From assembly GCA_946617655.1 (NCBI GenBank), contig CAMOKL010000002.1, forward strand, positions 124,001-188,000: DNA of 64,000 nucleotides, given 5' to 3'. Each line of letters begins with the position of its first letter. Position 1 is the stretch's first letter. The notes beneath the pieces are model-generated. The model had not been told where the DNA came from. It did not search any database and saw only the letters and a program-made list of their open reading frames with translations. The stretch is from Anaeroplasma sp902783745. Its GTDB lineage: Bacteria > Bacillota_I > Bacilli_A > Acholeplasmatales > Anaeroplasmataceae. This document shows positions 53,913 to 61,167 of this stretch, in pieces. Both the position numbers and the translations under genes were made by a program.

Positions 53913-54458
53913 TTATATTTTTCCATTCTTCTTTAAAAGATTATATCTATATAATGCACATATAGCCTTTGAATCTTTAATCTCTCCATTTAAAACCATT
54001 TCTTCAACCTTATCAAGTGGCATCAATACTACTTCTAGTGTCTCATCACTATCTAAATTTTGTTTAGATATAGTAAAATCGTTTGCTAAAAATAAATATA
54101 TTTTTTCTGATGTATATCCACAAGATGGATATATACATCCTAAATCTATAAGTCTCTTTGCCTTATTACCTGTTTCTTCTTCAAATTCTCTTAATGCAGC
54201 ATCATAAGGATTCTCATTTAATTCAAGCTTACCAGCTGGTATTTCATACATTACTTCATTATAAGGATATCTAAATTGTTTAACTAAATATACTAAATTA
54301 TCCTTTGTAATACATAATATTGCAGCACCACCATTATGTAATACAACCTCTCTAAATGAAGTATTACCATTAGGGCATAATACTTTATCTTTAATAAGTG
54401 TTAATATTTTACCATTATATATAATTTCACCTGAAATCTTCTTTTCTTCTAAATTCAT
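53913..54458 (-). CDS. NUDIX hydrolase, ADP-ribose pyrophosphatase type
   Basis: 181 residues. Nudix box GKLELNENPYDAALREFEEE followed by TG, preceded by YEIPA and RYPYNEVMYE, as in ADP-ribose/ADP-sugar pyrophosphatases (NudF-like). It may clear ADP-ribose or nucleotide sugars. Encoded alone. Confidence 0.92.
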   Translation of the reverse strand: MNLEEKKISGEIIYNGKILTLIKDKVLCPNGNTSFREVVLHNGGAAILCITKDNLVYLVKQFRYPYNEVMYEIPAGKLELNENPYDAALREFEEETGNKAKRLIDLGCIYPSCGYTSEKIYLFLANDFTISKQNLDSDETLEVVLMPLDKVEEMVLNGEIKDSKAICALYRYNLLKKNGKI

Positions 54459-54504
54459 ATTAATTCTCCTTTTAATTTAATTATAAAAAAATTTGTTTTT
54501 TATT

Positions 54505-54544
54505 GCAAATAAAAGGACTTTAAAACAAATTAATTCTAAAGCCC
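54505..54544 (-). terminator. intrinsic terminator after the DUF4874 lipoprotein gene
   Basis: GGGCTTTA/TAAAGTCC stem with one G-T pair (54515-54522 with 54537-54544), then TTTTATTT on the minus strand. Confidence 0.75.
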
Positions 54545-54551
54545 AAATATC

Positions 54552-55940
54552 TTAATTGCTAATTTTTACTTTTCCTAAATAATTAGTTTCATTACTATAT
54601 GTACCATTCATAAGCTCATAACTTCTTCCAATCTCATCAGTTATGCTTAAATAAATATCTGTATCACTTGTAATTACTTCTTCTAGATTTATATCTAAAT
54701 TAGTATCTGTAATACTCTTTTTAACATATGTTTTATCACCATTATCATCTATCATTAATTCTAAATATAATTTTCTTGTAATATGGCTAAATCCCATATT
54801 TTTAAGATTAATATCTATAGATAATTTATTGTTACTATCAAGTAAGCATTTAATATCATCTACATATAGCTTAAATCCCATATGATTAATCATATATGTG
54901 TAAAATGACTGGTTTAAATATGTCTTATTCTTCCATGACTGAATAATATCATACTTCCATTCATAATTTAGGTATGTTAAATTAATTAAATTCATTTCTT
55001 TTATAATATCATCATATGAAAAATTATTTGTTGGTTCACCTATTAATTCACCACCTGTTAAATTATTTAGCTTACCAATAAATTTTGTTTCTAAATCTCT
55101 TGCAGATAAATTTACATATGTTCCTGTATCTAAGCTATTTCCATAGTATCCATCATTAAATACACCAAGTCTACTATTTTCAACATTGAATTTATCAATA
55201 TTATCTAATGTATAACCATAATATTGATAAACAAATCTAGGTTTTCTTGAAAGAATTGGAATTTGTTTAACATTAGTAAGCCAAGAGTTAAATAATTCAT
55301 TATATGTATCTTGAGTATCCAGTGCTGATGTATGCATCTCACCCCAAGGGCCTATAAATCCACATTCTATTGCGATTATTAAATCTTGGTATTTATTGAT
55401 TTTTGTTGATAATTTAGCAATATGATTTTTAATCATTTCAACTGATGGTTCCATATCAGCTTTGCCTTTAAACCCATCATATGCAAATCTAAGAATTAAT
55501 GAGCATTTATGACCTATTGCAAAAAAGAAATAATGATCTAATTCATTTAAAGCACTATCTGTAATATCATAATCTGAATCATTATTAGTTTTTTTACAAA
55601 AATCAGATAAATCTATTCTTACATGATAAAAACCATTATCTTGAAAATCATAATTTTGTTCTTCAGTATCTCTTTTTAAAGTAATATATCTAGTTCTATA
55701 AAAACCCATTCCAGGATTAATTACTTCAGTTGTTTTAATATCTTTATTAAATGATTCAAGTTTAACTTCTTTTGCATCTTGAGTTGTAGTTATAGATGTT
55801 TCAGTTGTAGTTTTAGCAGTTGTTGTTGAATTAACTGTTGTAGTTGTAACTATATTTGTATTAGTACTTGCATTTGAAATCTTACATCCACTTAGCATAA
55901 GTATAAATGTTGCAATTAATAAAATCTTTTTAATATTCAT
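54552..55940 (-). CDS. DUF4874/DUF4832 domain lipoprotein
   Basis: 462 residues from the ATG at 55940 (GGGGGTG upstream). Lipobox LSGC (LMLSGCKISNAS), a Thr-rich stalk (about 25-60), then DUF4874 (NPGMGFYRTRYITL, RFAYDGFKGKADMEPS, IECGFIGPWGEMHTS) and DUF4832 (about 270-460). The TIM-barrel-like DUF4874 is often seen in proteins of carbohydrate turnover; activity is not shown. The stalk resembles that of the 28331 lipoprotein, suggesting similar surface display. Confidence 0.85.
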   Translation of the reverse strand: MNIKKILLIATFILMLSGCKISNASTNTNIVTTTTVNSTTTAKTTTETSITTTQDAKEVKLESFNKDIKTTEVINPGMGFYRTRYITLKRDTEEQNYDFQDNGFYHVRIDLSDFCKKTNNDSDYDITDSALNELDHYFFFAIGHKCSLILRFAYDGFKGKADMEPSVEMIKNHIAKLSTKINKYQDLIIAIECGFIGPWGEMHTSALDTQDTYNELFNSWLTNVKQIPILSRKPRFVYQYYGYTLDNIDKFNVENSRLGVFNDGYYGNSLDTGTYVNLSARDLETKFIGKLNNLTGGELIGEPTNNFSYDDIIKEMNLINLTYLNYEWKYDIIQSWKNKTYLNQSFYTYMINHMGFKLYVDDIKCLLDSNNKLSIDINLKNMGFSHITRKLYLELMIDDNGDKTYVKKSITDTNLDINLEEVITSDTDIYLSITDEIGRSYELMNGTYSNETNYLGKVKISN

Positions 55941-56048
55941 AAATACACCCCCATTAAAACACTTCATATACTATATCATGAATTATTTATTATAGCAATT
56001 TAAATTAAAGGAAAAGAGGGCATACACCCTCCTAAGGTATTTACTATA

Positions 56049-56114
56049 TTAGAATCCCATTTGTAAAAACACTAAATTCATAGGTAAACATTCTTGTGCT
56101 TCATCAAATATTAG
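56049..56114 (-). pseudogene. AAA-ATPase fragment (Walker B region)
   Basis: Minus strand reads LIFDEAQECLPMNLVFLQMG then stop. DEAQECLP matches the Walker B stretch of the complete AAA/DUF4143 protein at 56322-57683 (IIDEAQECLPIIKM). It joins the RecG-like fragment out of frame. It is probably the scar of a second copy or a recombination product. Confidence 0.65.
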
Positions 56115-56300
56115 GAGTGTTACTAAATCCTTTATAGAATTGTTCTTTAGTTAAACCCTATGGAGGTCCACCATGAGATAATATTTCAATTCTATCACTA
56201 TAAAATGATATTTGTGGTTCGGTAATACTTCTATTTAATGATTTAACCATTGAATTTTTATTGTCTACTTTCAATACCGATTTGCAAAAACCGGAATATT
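56113..56300 (-). pseudogene. AlbA_2/RecG-like ATP-binding protein, C-terminal fragment
   Basis: Minus strand frame gives EPQISFYSDRIEILSHGGPP, a stop (TAG), then GLTKEQFYKGFSNTPN and more stops. This matches the HATPase-like part of AlbA_2-domain proteins (DRIEI-x-S-x-GGLP-x-GL). The matching N-terminal fragment lies 1.6 kb away at 57926-57976, on the far side of the AAA gene. Confidence 0.75.
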
Positions 56301-56321
56301 TTTTAAAATCTTATATGTGTT

Positions 56322-57683
56322 TTACTTTTTTATTTCATTCAAATAAAAAGGGAAATAATAATATGGTATAGTTAATATCATACTATCGTCATTATAGCCG
56401 AATTGATTCTCAGATATTTTTATAGCTGTATTTTTTTTGTTGTGATTTCTAAATTCTTCCAATGAATTTAGTGATCCTTTTTTCTTTTTTGCATCAATCG
56501 GAATAACATCATCATCAACATTTATTATAAATTCTAATTCTGAATCTCGTTTTCCCTTCCAATAAAATAATTTAATACCTCTTGATACTAATTCAATCGC
56601 AACATAGTTTTCATAATAAATTCCTGATAGTGTATTATCTTTACTTGTTACAAATGTTGTTGCATTTAAACCGCTTTGATATGTAAACATTCCCATGTCA
56701 GATAAATATAATCTGGTTAATGAATCATTATTTTTTATTAATGGAAGAGTTATTTTTTCTTTTAACAAAAATGATTGATAAACTATATTGGCAGTTGTTA
56801 ACCAACCAATTGGGTTGATCATGTCTCTTCCTTTACTTCCGGATTCAATCTCAGCAAACTTAAAATTTTTATTTTCTTTATTTAATTGTTTAAAAATATC
56901 TTGAAAAATAAGCCTACTACGAATAATAGATTCAGGACTAGCTTGATATAATTGCATATCATCTAAATAATCATCATATATTTCTTTTATTTTTGAATAT
57001 GCTTTTTTTAGTGCCTGTAGCTTATTATCTTTATTTTTTAAATATACATTAACTACTTCTGGCATACCACCAACAAGAAGATACTCATTAAATATATCAA
57101 TAAACTTGCTATGCATATCACCATCTATTTGTATTTTTTTTTCAAAATGTTCTTTTATATAATTATAGGCATTTTGATTATAATTTAACAAAAACTCATC
57201 AAACGTCATTGGATACATATAAATCTGATTTATTTTACCAACAGGAAAAAGGAAGTTTTTATTTTGTGCAAATCCTCCACGTTTTCTTGTCTCACGTTGG
57301 ATTTTAATCCTTACAAGTGAACCAGTGACAATTAATGATATATCTCTTCTTTGCTCACAAAAATGTTTCATCATTTTAATTATTGGAAGGCATTCTTGTG
57401 CTTCATCAATTATCAAAAGATGATCTTTATCTAAAGTAAAATTATAGTTAACTGTTATATAATCAATTACTTTTTTTAGATTATTATTTTTATAGACATA
57501 ATTTACAAATTCCTCATCATCAGAGCAATCAATTCTAAGATATTTATCCTTATAATACATTTCAGCAAAAATATCTTTTATCAAATAAGTCTTACCAACT
57601 TGTCTTGCGCCTGTAACAAGTAAAGGCTTTTTATCCTCATCATTCATCCAATTAACTAAGTCTTTTAAATATTTTCTTTCCAT
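56322..57683 (-). CDS. AAA family ATPase with DUF4143 domain
   Basis: 453 residues. Walker A PLLVTGARQVGKTYLIKDIF, Walker B HLLIIDEAQECLPIIKMM and sensor IVTGS at the N-terminal half; DUF4143 nuclease-like C-terminus with ELVSRGIKLFYWKGKRDSEL and PIDAKKKKGSL. Common in gut Firmicutes accessory regions; function unproven. It lies between the two fragments of an AlbA_2 gene and behind three 34-bp repeats, so it looks like an inserted unit. A partial relative is at 3-359. Confidence 0.88.
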   Translation of the reverse strand: MERKYLKDLVNWMNDEDKKPLLVTGARQVGKTYLIKDIFAEMYYKDKYLRIDCSDDEEFVNYVYKNNNLKKVIDYITVNYNFTLDKDHLLIIDEAQECLPIIKMMKHFCEQRRDISLIVTGSLVRIKIQRETRKRGGFAQNKNFLFPVGKINQIYMYPMTFDEFLLNYNQNAYNYIKEHFEKKIQIDGDMHSKFIDIFNEYLLVGGMPEVVNVYLKNKDNKLQALKKAYSKIKEIYDDYLDDMQLYQASPESIIRSRLIFQDIFKQLNKENKNFKFAEIESGSKGRDMINPIGWLTTANIVYQSFLLKEKITLPLIKNNDSLTRLYLSDMGMFTYQSGLNATTFVTSKDNTLSGIYYENYVAIELVSRGIKLFYWKGKRDSELEFIINVDDDVIPIDAKKKKGSLNSLEEFRNHNKKNTAIKISENQFGYNDDSMILTIPYYYFPFYLNEIKK

Positions 57684-57691
57684 ATCATCAC

Positions 57692-57793
57692 CATAAATTG
57701 CACCTTTTTACATTTAATATGTTATCATAAATTGCACTTTTTTGCAACATCTACTCGTCCATAAATTGCACCTTTTTACATACATTTTGCTTT
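57692..57793 (-). repeat. three 34-bp tandem repeats upstream of the AAA/DUF4143 gene
   Basis: CATAAATTGCACCTTTTTAC starts at 57692 and 57760, with a variant at 57726, exactly 34 bp apart. On the coding strand each carries AAAAAGGTGCAATTTATG, that is an RBS-like AGGTG and an ATG. The first copy abuts the real start region of the AAA gene. Confidence 0.85.
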
Positions 57794-57925
57794 TTTACAT
57801 AAAATCATAAAAAATTACCATATTGTATTAGTCACCATAGTCACCATGTAGTCAACGAGATAATAATTATTTTTATAAAAGATATACAAGATATGAACAA
57901 TATCAATTACCACTTCATTAATTTC

Positions 57926-57976
57926 TCAACTTGTTTCTTTAAATTCAGCTATTCCATTTTCTTGTCCTAAATTCAT
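57926..57976 (-). pseudogene. AlbA_2-domain protein, N-terminal fragment
   Basis: RBS AGGAGG then ATG and MNLGQENGIAEFKETS, followed by TGA; the frame continues EINEVVIDIVHIL. This matches the usual AlbA_2 start (MNLGQE-x-x-x-x-EFK, then an alternating helix). It is the 5' end of the gene whose 3' part is at 56113-56300. Confidence 0.7.
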
Positions 57977-58622
57977 AGCATCCTCCTGTGTCACAATAAA
58001 TGTCACAATAAATGTCACAATAAATTGTAATACCAAGTTGATTCGAGCTGAATACATTTCTATTTGCAAACAAAACATTTTTAGCGGATATAGTTGCAGC
58101 CACAAAAAGACGTGCCAAATCTAATAAAGCATCATATTCGAATTGTGGATAATGTGTCTCAATATCATATTTTTCCTTTAAATACCATTTAGAAAATGCG
58201 TGAGCATCTAATTCACATACATTTGATAAATAAGGATTGTTACCATCTACATTTAAATAAATAAGAGGATTAAATAATTTTGGCATATCCTCCTTCCACA
58301 ATCTTACTAAGTCAGGATTTTCTTTTGTATTAGGATCATTAATACATTTTTGTTGGTATTGATGTCTTACCTCATGGATTAATGATTTAGCAGCATCACT
58401 ATACTTCTCAAGCATTAAGGGAGAAATAATGATATATTGCTCTTTAAAATAAAACCTTGAATCCTCTTTAATATCCTCGCATACAACAGGAATCATTTCT
58501 ACATCTAAGTATTTAGCCAATTCTTTATGTATAGGCATAATCTTTAAAAGCATTTCCTCCTGCTTCCATTTTTCTTCACCAAATGAATTTATAAATTCTT
58601 CTTTTAATTTTTCTTTTGTCAT
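57945..58622 (-). CDS. gluzincin-like metalloprotease-fold protein (ImmA/IrrE-like)
   Basis: 225 residues. Zinc motif SLIHEVRHQYQQ (HExxH) at about 82-93, with ELDAHAFSKWYL downstream as likely third ligand. Divergent from an XRE-type regulator, the usual ImmA/ImmR-like pairing. The C-terminus is abnormal: after GITIYCD come three perfect 12-bp repeats (57989-58024) giving YCDI units, then TGGCYEFRTRKWNS, encoded across the RBS and start of the AlbA_2 remnant. It ends in TGA. The native end may have been lost. Confidence 0.7.
   Translation of the reverse strand: MTKEKLKEEFINSFGEEKWKQEEMLLKIMPIHKELAKYLDVEMIPVVCEDIKEDSRFYFKEQYIIISPLMLEKYSDAAKSLIHEVRHQYQQKCINDPNTKENPDLVRLWKEDMPKLFNPLIYLNVDGNNPYLSNVCELDAHAFSKWYLKEKYDIETHYPQFEYDALLDLARLFVAATISAKNVLFANRNVFSSNQLGITIYCDIYCDIYCDTGGCYEFRTRKWNS
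57989..58024. repeat. 12-bp tandem repeat, three perfect copies
   Basis: TGTCACAATAAA three times in a row inside the 3' end of the metalloprotease-like gene. The unit is a multiple of three, so copy changes keep the frame and change the number of YCDI units. Confidence 0.95.
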
Positions 58623-58640
58623 TTATATCGTTCTCCTTTG

Positions 58641-58709
58641 TTGTCAAATTGACAACTATATTTTATATTGGTAGTTGCTATTTTGTCAACTAGAATTTGC
58701 TATTTTGTC
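58641..58709. promoter_or_regulatory. divergent operator region of the XRE/metalloprotease pair
   Basis: Palindrome TTGTCAA-A-TTGACAA at 58641-58655 and two direct copies of TTGCTATTTTGTC at 58675 and 58697 (22 bp apart). Likely binding sites of the XRE protein, controlling both genes. Confidence 0.6.
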
Positions 58710-58763
58710 GAAATTTTATTTGACTATTGTTATTATTATCTTTATAATAGAGTTGGTGATAAA

Positions 58764-59273
58764 ATGAACAAATTGAAAGAATTAAGAACCGAACGTGGAT
58801 TAACAGTTCGTGGTATAGAAGATAAAACAGGTATAAAATTCACTACATATGCTAGATATGAATCTGAAGAAAGAGATATGTCTACTGAAGTATTAAAGAA
58901 GCTATCTAAGTTTTTTGAAACAACAATAGACTATATGCTATGCAATAATAACTACTGTGTTTATGCAACATATAAGGAAGGAAACTTCATGTTTGCAATA
59001 AGAGCTAATTACTATGAAGAACTTAAAAAAGAAAAATACATCTACTTCGATAATTTCGATAATAGATGTATTGATATTAATTCTTTAGTTGGTGTTGGTA
59101 AAACAAATGATATTTCAGGATTCTTCCAGGAGATGGTTAGAATCGAAAAAATGGATTCATTGTTTGAGAAAAAAATCGTAAAACAAGCCGATATTGATGC
59201 TTTAGATGAAGAAATTTATCAAATTGAATTAACTAAAGGTTTAGTAGAAAAAATTAAGGATGCAATTCGTTAA
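58764..59273 (+). CDS. XRE family transcriptional regulator
   Basis: 169 residues. Helix-turn-helix at the N-terminus (KELRTERGLTVRGIEDKTGIKFTTYARYES), then a C-terminal domain of unknown fold (INSLVGVGKTNDISGFFQEM). The ATG at 58764 follows GGTGAT. Probably represses itself and the divergent metalloprotease gene. Its last codons (KDAI) form an arm of the terminator at 59258-59293. Confidence 0.85.
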   Translation: MNKLKELRTERGLTVRGIEDKTGIKFTTYARYESEERDMSTEVLKKLSKFFETTIDYMLCNNNYCVYATYKEGNFMFAIRANYYEELKKEKYIYFDNFDNRCIDINSLVGVGKTNDISGFFQEMVRIEKMDSLFEKKIVKQADIDALDEEIYQIELTKGLVEKIKDAIR

Positions 59274-59293
59274 AAGAGTTGCATCCTTTTTTA
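59258..59293 (+). terminator. terminator overlapping the XRE gene end
   Basis: GGATGCAA/TTGCATCC stem (59258-59265 with 59279-59286), then T6. The left arm is coding and the stop codon lies in the loop; the convergent gene stops in the T run. Confidence 0.88.
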
Positions 59294-59797
59294 ATCTATT
59301 TCTTCTATTACATATGATTGAAGCTCATCCTTGAATAATTCTTCTCCAATTACATTTCTCATTTTTGATAACAAATCGCTAAAAACATCCTTAGTGAATC
59401 TTGGAAAATATTTTGATAATGATGTTACTCCAACATGCTGATGACCTTTAAGCATTAAATATACTATAACTGCAGAATATAATATCTTAGTATTATCATC
59501 CAATTCATAATTCAATGTGAATCGATAATTTTCCTTCAATATAAATTTATAGCTATATGTTTTATAAGCTGTTTTATTAGTGATAACATCAGTTTCTATT
59601 CTTTTTAGCTTAGGTTTTAATTTTAAATCATATGTCATATTATCTATATTTGTCATTGTTTCTACATATAGATTATTCCCTAATCCTGTTACTTCATTAA
59701 AATATTCATATGTAAATTCATCACCTTCCATCAATGCAATATATGTTTGAAGTAATGCAATTATGGTTGGTGTATTATATTTAATTTGGGATGTCAT
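59291..59797 (-). CDS. hypothetical protein in the Hsp70-like operon
   Basis: 168 residues, no signal peptide or membrane helix. Mixed alpha/beta with TYSYKFILKENYRFTLNYEL and a C-terminal helical part (SLSKYFPRFTKDVFSDLLSK). No family recognised. Overlaps the upstream gene by 17 bp, so it is probably the last gene of the operon with the Hsp70-like protein. Confidence 0.55.
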   Translation of the reverse strand: MTSQIKYNTPTIIALLQTYIALMEGDEFTYEYFNEVTGLGNNLYVETMTNIDNMTYDLKLKPKLKRIETDVITNKTAYKTYSYKFILKENYRFTLNYELDDNTKILYSAVIVYLMLKGHQHVGVTSLSKYFPRFTKDVFSDLLSKMRNVIGEELFKDELQSYVIEEID

Positions 59798-60398
59798 TAT
59801 ATTTTACCTTCCAAATCAAATTTGTTTTTTCATAAAATTGTAATTCATTTACATTATCTTTAATATGAAGATATTTTAATATATGACTTCTTGTAATCTT
59901 TTTACCTTTTAATGATTTAATTTCAGTTAATTGATTTCTCATCATATCATTATATTGGGATACTTCAATATCAAGGTCATCACATAGTGTTCTTTTATTT
60001 CTACCTGTTAAATCCATAGCAATGTCATATGCCATTTCTTCTTTTTCTTTTAATTTAATTACTTTTGAATCAGATAGTTCTCTGAACAATTTATATTTAA
60101 GTGGTGTTGTACCTTTAAAAGATATTTTATTTAGTATATCCTTTAATGCATAAAAATCATCTTTACAAGCACCAACAGAAAATGGTAATTCATCTTCATG
60201 AATAAAGAAAGCCAAAAAGAATACTTTATCAATGCCATATTTTTCTGCCATCTTATCACATACTAAAGGTATTACATCATTCATATTAATTGATGTAATT
60301 CTATAGTAATATTTTCTTAATATATCCTTTTTATCTTTTACATAAAATAAAATATGATTTAATGAATAAACTGCTTTGACTACCTTGTGGGGGGTCAA
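59781..60398 (-). CDS. hypothetical protein, 3' part of a frameshifted gene
   Basis: 205 residues from a TTG at 60398 with no RBS. The frame is +1 relative to 60331-60813 and continues its sequence across a C6 run at 60389-60394; together they would give one protein of about 340 residues. Contains a helical region (AYDIAMDLTGRNKRTLCDDL) and KKITRSHILKYLHI. No recognised family. Confidence 0.5.
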   Translation of the reverse strand: MTPHKVVKAVYSLNHILFYVKDKKDILRKYYYRITSINMNDVIPLVCDKMAEKYGIDKVFFLAFFIHEDELPFSVGACKDDFYALKDILNKISFKGTTPLKYKLFRELSDSKVIKLKEKEEMAYDIAMDLTGRNKRTLCDDLDIEVSQYNDMMRNQLTEIKSLKGKKITRSHILKYLHIKDNVNELQFYEKTNLIWKVKYNDIPN

Positions 60399-60813
60399 AG
60401 TATTTCTTTAATCCTTTTGAATATTTAGATATTGTATATCTTATTGTATCTGTATGTGGATCAATAATAGGGATAAATGTAAAATTTGTTGCATCATCAC
60501 GAATTATTTCTGTTAAATCTAGATATTCATCATATGGATCATATATGGAGCAAGCTGCTTGTTCTGTTGAATCATATGTTACTCCATCTATTTCAATATT
60601 ACGTAATGAGCCTCTTGAAGTTATACGAACCTTTTTACCTGCCTTAAGTGTCACCTCATGAGTTTCACCTTGTATCATATTAGGCTTATCTATATAAGCT
60701 GATTCTACATCATCAATTAGATTTGATAGATTATTATCCGGTACTAATAATAAGCCTTCTTTTATTAAATTTAAGTATTTATTATATGTTTTTAAATTTA
60801 ATATATTTTCCAT
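60331..60813 (-). CDS. hypothetical protein, 5' part of a frameshifted gene
   Basis: 160 residues. Normal start (MENILNLKTYNKYLNLIKEG) and an N-terminal beta domain (HEVTLKAGKKVRITSRGSLR). The last 20 residues after YFDPPQG look like out-of-frame sequence. Removing one C from the C6 run at 60389-60394 would join it to the next frame (YFDPHKVVKAVYS). Either a real frameshift, a slippage site, or a sequencing error. Confidence 0.55.
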   Translation of the reverse strand: MENILNLKTYNKYLNLIKEGLLLVPDNNLSNLIDDVESAYIDKPNMIQGETHEVTLKAGKKVRITSRGSLRNIEIDGVTYDSTEQAACSIYDPYDEYLDLTEIIRDDATNFTFIPIIDPHTDTIRYTISKYSKGLKKYFDPPQGSQSSLFIKSYFILCKR

Positions 60814-60863
60814 AAATGAATCCTCACAAATACGATAAATATTATAACAAATAATTAATGTAA

Positions 60864-60903
60864 TGAAAAGAAAAAGGATGTCTATTTAAAATAGGCACCC
60901 AAA
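60864..60903 (-). terminator. hairpin terminator after the zinc-ribbon gene
   Basis: GGGTGCCTATTT/AAATAGACATCC arms with one mismatch, then TTTTTCTTTTC on the minus strand. Confidence 0.7.
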
Positions 60904-60906
60904 ATC

Positions 60907-61119
60907 TTAATTATCGAAGTCATCATAGTCATCATCATCAATATATTCGTCGTCAGAACAATTATCAGGATTATCCCAATCATATTCATCATTAAAATTA
61001 TCTAATGAATCATCTGTTATATCATCATCAAAATAATCTAAATAATTATCAAATCCACAAAATGGGCATATATCTGAAAATAAACTGAAAAACTCATTTT
61101 TACACTTTTTACAAATCAT
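60907..61119 (-). CDS. small zinc-ribbon protein with acidic tail
   Basis: 70 residues from the ATG at 61119. Two CxxC pairs (MICKKCKNEFF and ICPFCGFDN), then about 45 residues that are mostly Asp with Tyr and Asn. A rubredoxin-like zinc ribbon with an acidic tail can bind basic proteins or substrates of chaperones. It follows the Hsp70-like gene by 48 bp. Confidence 0.65.
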   Translation of the reverse strand: MICKKCKNEFFSLFSDICPFCGFDNYLDYFDDDITDDSLDNFNDEYDWDNPDNCSDDEYIDDDDYDDFDN

Positions 61120-61167
61120 ATGTATTTCCAAAATATAATCTTTATAAGATTAATTTTCTTCCCTTAC

